From assembly GCA_036939755.1 (NCBI GenBank), contig JALLAZ010000850.1, forward strand, positions 1 to 13,247: a DNA stretch of 13,247 bases, written 5' to 3'. Position numbers and translations under genes: made by a program. The stretch is from Stephanodiscus triporus. Taxonomy: Eukaryota > Bacillariophyta > Thalassiosirophyceae > Thalassiosirales > Thalassiosiraceae. The stretch's first letter is position 1. Each line of letters opens with the position of its first letter. The notes beneath the pieces are model-generated. The model was not told the origin of the DNA, did not search any database, and saw only the letters and a list, made by a program, of their open reading frames with translations. This document shows, piece after piece, positions 8,601 to 13,247 of this stretch.

Positions 8601-10201
8601 TTTCTCGACATTCCCGATCTCCTCGTTCAGCCTGGCCAGCTCCTTCCTGTTGCTGGCAAGGACCTCCTTCCCCTGCACGAGATCCCCTTCCAGTTCCCTG
8701 CACTCGAGATCCAGCTTCGCCCTGTGCGTCATGGCCGCGGTCCTGTCGTTCTCAAGTCCCCTAACGTACACCGCGTTCCTCTTGAGGGCATTCCCCTTCG
8801 CCTTCTCGTCGGCCTCCACGGCGAGTATTCGCTCCTGAACGTCCCGGACCTCCTCGTGGAGGGAGCTCAGCCTGTCCACCTCCTCGCTCCTCGCGTGCTC
8901 GACCTCGTCGAGTCCCTCGCGGGCGCGACGTAGCTCCTTGTCGTAAAGCGTGTACTCCACGGCCCGCCTGTCCCGATCGAGCCTCTGGTACGCGTCGAGC
9001 TCCTCCTTCTCGTCCTTTAGCTCGTCGAGTCGGTCCTCCATGTACTGCAGCGTCTCGTTGATCTTCTCGATGGACGCGCGATTCTCGTCCATGCGCGCCG
9101 CGCTCTCCTCCTTCTTCTCGTCGTACACGGTCGTGCCCGCGACCTCCCGTAGGAGCTGCAGCCTCTCGGCGTCGCTCATGGTGCACAATGCGTTGACCTT
9201 GCCCTGTTGCACGATGAAGTACGGGTTCGACCTGCTGAATCCCGCGCCCTCGAGGAGGCTCATTATCTCGTTCTTCGTCGCTCGCTTGCGCTGGAGGAAG
9301 AACTCGTCCTTCTTGTGACCGATAGTGCGTCGGACGACGACCTCGTCGGAGTTCTCAAGGGAGAAGCGATTGTCGGAGTTGTCGAAGACTATCTCCACGA
9401 AGGCATTGACAGCGGCCGAGCCGGAACCCTCGTGGAGGAGCGCTTGGCGCTCTTCCTGGGGGGGAGGGAAGGACGACGACGACGATTCGCGAACGAGAGG
9501 AGCAAAAACCGTCAGAGGTTGGCCAATGGAAACGGAGAAAAGGGAATGCACGACGCGAAAGAGTAGCNCTTTCATTAGTGACATGGAGGGAGACATTAAT
9601 GGTATTAACGGCATTAATTGCATTAACGGCATTAATGGCATTAGTTCCATTAATGACAAGGGGGGGGGACCCCCCCCCCCCCCCCCCCCCACCCCCCCGG
9701 CGCGCCATCATCCCACCCATATCCTCCCTCCCTCCCCTCGTAGAAATGACGGCGCATTCGTCGTCGTCGTCATTCGCCTTTTCTCTCCGCCCCTTCTCCT
9801 CCGCCAAATTATCGCGAGTGGCGCGTGCTCCGAAACAAATGACTCGCGTGGATCGACCACCGACGGCGATATAACATAATCGATCCTCCCCCTTTCCGCC
9901 CAACCCCCGACAAGTGACGATCGAGACGAACGGAACGAACGACGGGAAAAATAATACGAAAGAAAAAAAAATTCAATAAAACAATCACATCCCCTCTTCG
10001 ATCCCCCCCCCCACTCTCTCTCACCGTCCTCAGACTCCAGAATTTCGGACATCCCAAAACGAATTGGACGGCGTCGAACAGGTTCGATTTGCCGGAGCCG
10101 TTCCGCCCAACGACGCAATTCATCTCGGACGAAAAGGGGTGTATCTCCGGCTGCTGCTTGAAGGAGCGGAAGTTCGACAGGGTGATCGACTTGATGTGCA
10201 T
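5671..10201 (-). CDS. SMC3: SMC3, cohesin ATPase subunit (three exons)
   Basis: Exons, in transcript order: 10025-10201, 9455-6816 and 6705-5671 (stop TGA). They encode 59 + 880 + 344 = 1283 residues, slightly longer than the usual ~1200. SMC3 pairs with SMC1 and a kleisin to form the cohesin ring that holds sister chromatids together. The N-terminal head has Walker A GRNGSGKS at 32-39 and the lysine pair K107-K108 in GHKKDEFF, matching the acetylated lysines of other SMC3 proteins (Eco1/ESCO sites). Long coiled coils run from about 170 to 500 and 670 to 935, flanking a hinge at ~508-665 that ends in ALTGGF. The C-terminal head has the ABC signature LSGGQKALVAMAL at ~1120 and Walker B FYLFDELDQALD at ~1145 with the catalytic Glu, then a Ser/Lys-rich tail with KKRK (possible NLS). 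These ATPase motifs are diagnostic of SMC3, not another SMC. Splice sites were chosen because they join phase-0 exons with donor GTGAG and acceptor CAG, and the joins (SLRT-EERQALLHEG, LLNK-KREDYMRK) match the family. Confidence 0.96.
6706..6815 (-). other. SMC3 intron 2 (110 nt, phase 0)
   Basis: On the minus strand the donor reads AATAAG|GTGAGT and the acceptor GCATCCAG|AAACGC. A CTAAC branch-like motif lies at 6756-6760 (minus). Its branch A is about 51 nt from the acceptor, a little far but plausible. Retaining the intron would read into an early stop. Confidence 0.9.
9595..9657. repeat. 9-bp minisatellite, seven degenerate units
   Basis: Seven consecutive 9-bp units of the form ATTAAYGGC, ending at 9603, 9612, 9621, 9630, 9639, 9648 and 9657. 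Units 2 and 4 are identical (ATTAACGGC); unit 6 (ATTAGTTCC) is the most diverged. It sits wholly inside SMC3 intron 1 and has no coding role. Confidence 0.9.
9660..9698. repeat. Homopolymer block G9-A-C21-A-C7
   Basis: Nine G (9660-9668), one A, 21 C (9670-9690), one A, seven C (9692-9698), directly after the minisatellite in SMC3 intron 1. The G and C runs could fold back on each other or form a G-quadruplex on one strand. The exact run length may be unreliable because such tracts slip during replication and sequencing; an N at 9568 lies nearby. Confidence 0.9.
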
Positions 10202-10795
10202 GATTGATTGATTATTCGGTATATGATAAGAATGTTGGAGGGTAGAGGGTGAGCGATGGGATAATCATGGTCCTCGTCTTTGGGCCATGTTGGTCAGTAG
10301 AAACTCTCCCGCGTAATTTCAACTACCTATTCCCATGAATGTATGTAGCCCTTGGTTACCATACGAAGCGCGCCATCCGTCATTGGTCTGCGAGAGCGAG
10401 ATGGAGAAGAAGAGCAGCAGAGAATGAGAACTCATTTGGTTGGTGATATCAAAGTGTTCTGTTGAGTGTTTGACTGTAATGGATTGGTGGATTGTTCAGA
10501 TTTTGAAATTATGAGGGTCTTGTTTGATGGAGTGATGGACTGCTGGATGCCAAAATTATGAGAGCAGCATGTCTCTTGTTTCGTGTTCTGTTGAATGGAC
10601 ATATACATATCATACAACTAATCAATTGTACCCTTTCATATTTAATTGTAGTAGGCCACTCTGTGTCCATATTTGTTAATTTGAGAATAAATTAATCACT
10701 TTATATTGCCTCTTATTCTTGTGAGTGCCAGATAATAATTGGTATCTCCATTTTGATTTAATTTGGCAGGCCATTTTATTTCAAATTGATTAAAA

Positions 10796-11168
10796 GTGAA
10801 GATTAATATTGTGAATTGATTAATTATGTTTGGTATGGTTTGAGTAAATGAGAGGGCTACATAGTGTGTGATAGTATTTCACTACATCAGAATTAATAAG
10901 TTTTTTGTTCATTCTTTTACTTCTTTAATACTTGTCGTGCTTTTCTATTTGCCATTTTATTATCTACCAGTTACAGCAACTGCACACTTTGGATTATTTT
11001 GAGCATCATATTGCTGCACATTTATATTAATTATAGTGAGGATTAATATTTTGAATTAATTAATTATGTTTGCTATAGTAGCAAACACAAGAGAGCTCAT
11101 AATTTATTGAATCCATGTTGCACTATTAATTATAGTGAACATTAATTTTTTGAATTAATTATTTATTA
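10796..11168. repeat. Degenerate AT-rich repeat, three copies
   Basis: Three related stretches begin at 10796, 11036 and 11135 with GTGA(A/G)-ATTAAT, followed by TT-TGAATT-ATTAATTAT. The second and third also share upstream sequence (TTGCAC...TATTAATTATAGTGA). Copies 1 and 2 are exactly 240 bp apart and continue through ATTATGTTTG. This may be a decayed tandem or an old mobile element; no ends or coding content are visible. Confidence 0.55.
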
Positions 11169-11193
11169 ACAATTCAACAGCTAAGTCCGTTCC

Positions 11194-11215
11194 GGCAGGA
11201 ACAAAAACTCCTGCC
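11194..11215. other. Perfect 7-bp hairpin
   Basis: GGCAGGA (11194-11200) pairs with TCCTGCC (11209-11215) around an 8-nt A-rich loop. It marks the shift from the AT-rich repeats to mixed sequence. Function unknown; could be an element end or chance. Confidence 0.35.
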
Positions 11216-11605
11216 CCCTAGGATTGGTACATAGGGATTGGTAACGAATCACCGTTGTCCCCACACACCACAGAACACAAACACCCCCACTATGGTGAGC
11301 TGTTTCCCCCTTCAGCGGCATGGGCTTAGTGTATCCACTCGATCCAACACAAGGCCGATGCGGAAGAGGAGTAGGGCAAGGAGGCAGATGTGCAATTTAA
11401 ACTAAATCGCAAAAATAATAATAGAGAAAGTTATTTCATTCTGCTAGCCTCTCTGTTTTTTCACCATTCCCTTGCCCGCCATTGGAAATGGTAGCCAAAA
11501 TGGCATCCATTGCCATCAACAGGCCGCCATAATATACGAACTAAATTAATATATTGTAAAGAACAATAGTATAGCTGTTGAACTTACTGTGCATACGCGC
11601 ATACG

Positions 11606-11644
11606 TACTTACTAGTAAGTATCATTCTGGCCAAATTTGGCCAG
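11606..11644. promoter_or_regulatory. Two perfect palindromes in the LTR
   Basis: TACTTACTAGTAAGTA (11606-11621, 16 nt) and CTGGCCAAATTTGGCCAG (11627-11644, 18 nt) are exact palindromes, only 5 nt apart. They could be dimer binding sites for transcription factors or RNA hairpins in the transcript. Placement in the LTR suggests a regulatory role; this is inference. Confidence 0.45.
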
Positions 11645-11660
11645 TTTTCAGCCCTTTTTG

Positions 11661-11699
11661 GGTGAAGTTTTCACCGATTTAAATTCGGTGAAGTTTTCA
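11661..11699. repeat. 13-bp direct repeat in the LTR
   Basis: GGTGAAGTTTTCA occurs at 11661-11673 and 11687-11699 with a 26-bp period; a shorter AGTTTTCA also lies at 11643-11650. The first copy extends into a hairpin, GGTGAA-GTT-TTCACC (11661-11675), and an imperfect inverted pair CACCGA/TCGGTG (11672-11690) spans the gap between copies. Repeated motifs of this sort in an LTR are candidates for enhancer elements. Confidence 0.5.
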
Positions 11700-11796
11700 G
11701 TGATCTTGAAGCAGTAGCTCAACTGTTCAATAGTGATTAGCAATTCTTACGGTTGGGACAACTCATTACGGTTTCAACAAACAACATTAGGTTACG

Positions 11797-12930
11797 ATGG
11801 CTATTATTCAAGCGGAAATCCGAAAAACGGTGGCTGAATTTACGATCACGGAAGTTCATGGCCAACCCACTAATCAAGACATTGATTGTCTCGAGGAAGA
11901 GCTTATTGCTGTTGCTTCGTCAATTCCGACAAGGTTGGGAGGTGGCAACAACGGTCATGCGGGAATGCTACTCTCAGCAATTGACTACGAAAACCTCGCC
12001 CCTGGAACTCCATTTGTGAACCCTGTGAATCCAGGGATTTATCCTGCCGGTGTAACGAACGCAAATCGTCCCCGATTGGAAGCGGAGCACAAGGAACTCG
12101 TGAAGGAGTTCCAGACTTTTGTTGGTGTGGGGCTCGGATTAAAGGATTTGATTCAACGCGCAATCGAAGACGATTTCTTGTTAGAACTCAAGCAAGAAAG
12201 AGTCGCGTATCTCAATGTGACACCAATTCAAATGGTAACTCACCTTCGAACTCGTTGGGGTACTGTCGATTATGTGGACATTACTGCACTCATGGCAGAA
12301 TGTGATCATCCTTGGAGTGTTGCAGAAGTACCGACAGTGTATTTCAACCGTGTAGAAAAAGCCGTCAAGCAACTTGCACGTGCCGGTGTGACTTGGGACA
12401 CTCGTGCTATGATGAATAAAGCCCTAAAAAGTTTCAAAGATGCAGGAGATTATGATGCGCCAGTACGCGAGTGGGAAGCTCGGCCAGTTGTTGACCAAAC
12501 ATGGGCAAACCTAAAAACAATGATGTGCACGGAGTATGCTCGTACACACCGGCAGGATGCTGTCACAGCGAAAGCAACGGGACATGCATCAGCAAACAAC
12601 GTTATGGAACAGTATGCGACGGCAACGGAAGAGCTTATTGAAAATCTTACCGAGAAACACTCGAAGCAAATCGAAGCTTTGATTAAAAGCAATACGGAGG
12701 CAATGGCGCAACTTATCACCACCCTCAAAGCCACTCAGGCTGCTCCAGAGCCCAAAGTTCCTAAGACACAGTCTGAAAAACATAAGGCTTGGGTTGAGAA
12801 GTGCAAAGCGGCAACAACATGCCCGCACTGCAAGAAAATCCATCCAAATCGCACTCACGCACAATGTTGGGAGCTTGAAGCCAATGCTAGCAAACGCCCG
12901 GCGAATTGGAAGTCTGTCAATGCCGCTTGA
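11797..12930 (+). CDS. gag: Retrotransposon Gag (capsid/nucleocapsid)
   Basis: 377 residues from ATG 11797 to TGA 12928-12930. Gag packages the element RNA into cytoplasmic particles. The body (about 80-260) is mostly helical-looking, with TWDTRAMMNKALKSFK near 208-223 and EWEARPVVDQTWANLKTMM near 228-246, as in copia-type Gags of algae. A predicted coiled coil spans ~271-312. A Cys/His motif follows at 342-357: C342-x2-C345-x3-H349-x4-H354-x2-C357, then WELEANA. This is a non-canonical zinc knuckle (the classic retroviral form is Cx2Cx4Hx4C) and presumably binds RNA. The ATG is the first in frame and lies 17 nt after the candidate LTR end. Third-position use is less GC-rich than in SMC3, consistent with a mobile element. 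The frame continues after the stop. Confidence 0.82.
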   Translation: MAIIQAEIRKTVAEFTITEVHGQPTNQDIDCLEEELIAVASSIPTRLGGGNNGHAGMLLSAIDYENLAPGTPFVNPVNPGIYPAGVTNANRPRLEAEHKELVKEFQTFVGVGLGLKDLIQRAIEDDFLLELKQERVAYLNVTPIQMVTHLRTRWGTVDYVDITALMAECDHPWSVAEVPTVYFNRVEKAVKQLARAGVTWDTRAMMNKALKSFKDAGDYDAPVREWEARPVVDQTWANLKTMMCTEYARTHRQDAVTAKATGHASANNVMEQYATATEELIENLTEKHSKQIEALIKSNTEAMAQLITTLKATQAAPEPKVPKTQSEKHKAWVEKCKAATTCPHCKKIHPNRTHAQCWELEANASKRPANWKSVNAA

Positions 12931-13025
12931 CGGTGTGCGGGGTCCATAATAGTTTCTGAGAATTTGCAGAAGGATAAAATTAGAGCTCACTCAAATCCTT
13001 CTCAGTCTTCAAATTATTGGACCCC
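12928..13025 (+). promoter_or_regulatory. Candidate stop-codon readthrough signal (UGA-CGG plus stem-loop)
   Basis: TGA at 12928-12930 is followed by CGG, then a spacer of 8 nt in total (12931-12938). Then GGGGTCCA (12939-12946) pairs perfectly with TGGACCCC (13018-13025). The stem continues TAAT (12947-12950) with ATTA (13013-13016), leaving one bulged T (13017): 12 bp in all. Inside it AGAAGGAT (12968-12975) pairs with ATCCTTCT (12995-13002), with CTG (12956-12958)/CAG (13003-13005) as a possible extension. The same context, spacing and 3' stem are known from UGA-CGG/CUA readthrough signals of several plant and animal RNA viruses. The pairing is seen; the function is inferred. Confidence 0.6.
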
Positions 13026-13247
13026 ACTTGCTGAAGAGGAGGATGATGATGATGACGCACAGGACGTCGGAAATATTGATTGCAGTCAAATTAATAACAT
13101 TGAGCACGCAAACGTACTCACCCCACCGCGGACAACGGAGAACGCGGATCAGAATCACAGCTTCAAACCTTTGTTTCGCACGTGGTTACAACAACGATTT
13201 GGACAAAATATTGTCCAGCCAAACCAGTCAACCGGCACAAGCATGGT
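12931..13247 (+). CDS. pol: Start of Pol region, in frame with gag after TGA (partial)
   Basis: From the base after the gag stop, the gag frame stays open for 105 codons to the window end. It encodes CGVRGP-free spacer residues RCAGSIIVSENLQ, then SNYWTPLAEEE and an Asp run, and later FKPLFRTWLQQRFGQN. There is no ATG until the last full codon but one, so it must be reached through the stop or by splicing or editing of the stop. No protease, integrase or RT motif is reached yet. The NYWTPL plus acidic stretch resembles the Gag-Pol linker of algal copia elements, from memory. The calling of this as pol rests on position and open frame. Confidence 0.5.

Larger units (their letters stand above)
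9456..10024 (-). other. SMC3 intron 1 (569 nt, phase 0)
   Basis: Donor ACG|GTGAGAGAG (minus, beginning at 10024) and acceptor CCCCCCCAG|GAAGAG (ending at 9456). It joins the first 59 residues to the rest of the N-terminal head. It is long for a compact algal genome and contains most of the window's low-complexity DNA: a G-run just inside the donor, the 9-bp minisatellite, the G9/C21 block and the ambiguous base at 9568. Confidence 0.9.
10202..11575. other. AT-rich intergenic region, SMC3 upstream to retrotransposon
   Basis: No supported gene in 1.37 kb. The first ~230 bp should contain the SMC3 promoter and 5' UTR; no clear TATA box is seen. The longest frame (61 codons, minus, 10432-10617) has Gln/Asn/Ser-biased composition and no recognisable content. 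From about 10620 the DNA turns strongly AT-rich with diverged repeats, then back to mixed composition by 11185. It may be relics of older transposons. Confidence 0.6.
11576..11779 (+). repeat. Candidate 5' LTR (204 bp)
   Basis: Begins TGTTGAA (11576-11582) and ends TTCAACA (11773-11779), a perfect 7-bp inverted pair. TGTTG...CAACA ends are typical of copia LTRs. The position just upstream of gag fits. Only one LTR is in view, so the ends cannot be verified by comparison, nor can a target-site duplication (upstream flank ATAGC). The leader 11780-11796 contains ATTAGGTTACG (11785-11795), running into the ATG. It weakly resembles the anticodon-arm Met-tRNA primer sites used by some copia elements; a primer site here is a guess. 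Confidence 0.5.
11576..13247 (+). mobile_element. Copia-like LTR retrotransposon, 5' part, runs off window
   Basis: Ordered parts: candidate LTR (11576-11779), 17-nt leader, gag (11797-12930), and an in-frame continuation expected to be pol. A Gag with a C-terminal CxxC...H...H..C knuckle and the TGTTG...CAACA LTR ends indicate a Ty1/copia-type element. Protease, integrase, reverse transcriptase and the 3' LTR lie beyond the edge, so superfamily is inferred from the LTR ends and gag form, not from pol gene order. Gag has no internal stop, so the copy may be young. Confidence 0.7.

Noticed and set aside
7314..8933. A 539-codon open frame on the plus strand, antisense to SMC3
   Set aside because: It is a by-product of the GC-rich codon bias of SMC3. 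Its translation is Leu/Val/Arg-biased without domains, and SMC3 conservation on the other strand is decisive.
9456..9692. An alternative SMC3 start at 9692 reading (M)LMPLMPLM... into exon 2
   Set aside because: The stretch is minisatellite and homopolymer translation and crosses an N. The conserved Walker A is in the upstream exon, which splices in phase with proper GT-AG sites.
10454..10594. Short direct repeats (GTGTTCTGTTGA, AAATTATGAG, TCTTGTTT, each twice)
   Set aside because: They are not in a consistent order or spacing and the flanks differ. Likely simple-composition noise; also no CRISPR-like regularity.
11173..11582. An 11-bp inverted match (TTCAACAGCTA at 11173-11183, TAGCTGTTGAA at 11572-11582) as terminal repeats of a ~410-bp MITE
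   Set aside because: The match does not extend, no target-site duplication is seen, and an 11-mer inverted pair in 1.6 kb of biased DNA is plausible by chance. The right copy is better explained as the LTR start.
12928..12930. TGA as a reassigned sense codon
   Set aside because: SMC3 in the same window ends at TGA at the expected family C terminus, so the nuclear code here is taken as standard.

Overview
The window looks like nuclear DNA from a microalga, most likely a diatom or a related stramenopile. The signs are a eukaryotic SMC3 gene split by GT-AG introns, a secretory-type protein with Pro/Thr/Ser linkers of the kind common in diatoms, and a copia-like LTR retrotransposon with a diatom-style gag. 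No species can be named from the sequence alone. The strain is not bacterial: genes are widely spaced, introns interrupt a conserved gene, and there are no operons.

Layout: 1-673 holds no supported gene. 674-2836 (minus) is a single-exon membrane-anchored GT-A-type glycosyltransferase of uncharacterised specificity. About 0.9 kb of intergenic DNA separates it, head to head, from 3759-5510 (plus), a 583-residue protein. That protein has two copies of an unrecognised ~155-residue domain, Pro/Thr-rich linkers and a C-terminal ricin-B/beta-trefoil-like segment. It converges (160 bp gap) on 5671-10201 (minus), a complete three-exon SMC3 gene. Joined, the exons give 1283 codons including the stop boundary given in the entry: 59 + 880 + 344 residues, with both introns in phase 0. 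Intron 1 (569 nt) carries a 9-bp minisatellite, a G9-A-C21 homopolymer block and one ambiguous base.

10202-11575 is AT-rich and gene-free, with degenerate ~50-bp repeats. At about 11576 a copia-type retrotransposon begins: a candidate 204-bp 5' LTR with TGTTGAA/TTCAACA ends, then gag (11797-12930), then the start of pol running off the window edge.

The most interesting signal is at the gag/pol boundary. Gag ends in a single TGA, and the same frame stays open for 105 codons to the end of the window. The stop is followed directly by CGG. Exactly 8 nt after the stop begins a 12-bp stem (one bulge) that closes about 75 nt downstream and encloses a second 8-bp stem. This is the layout of the UGA-CGG plus 3' stem-loop readthrough signals known from several plant RNA viruses, and it suggests that this retrotransposon makes Gag-Pol by programmed stop-codon readthrough. 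The glycosyltransferase and the glycosylation-site-rich protein would both act in the secretory pathway. SMC3 is a nuclear cohesin subunit unrelated to them.
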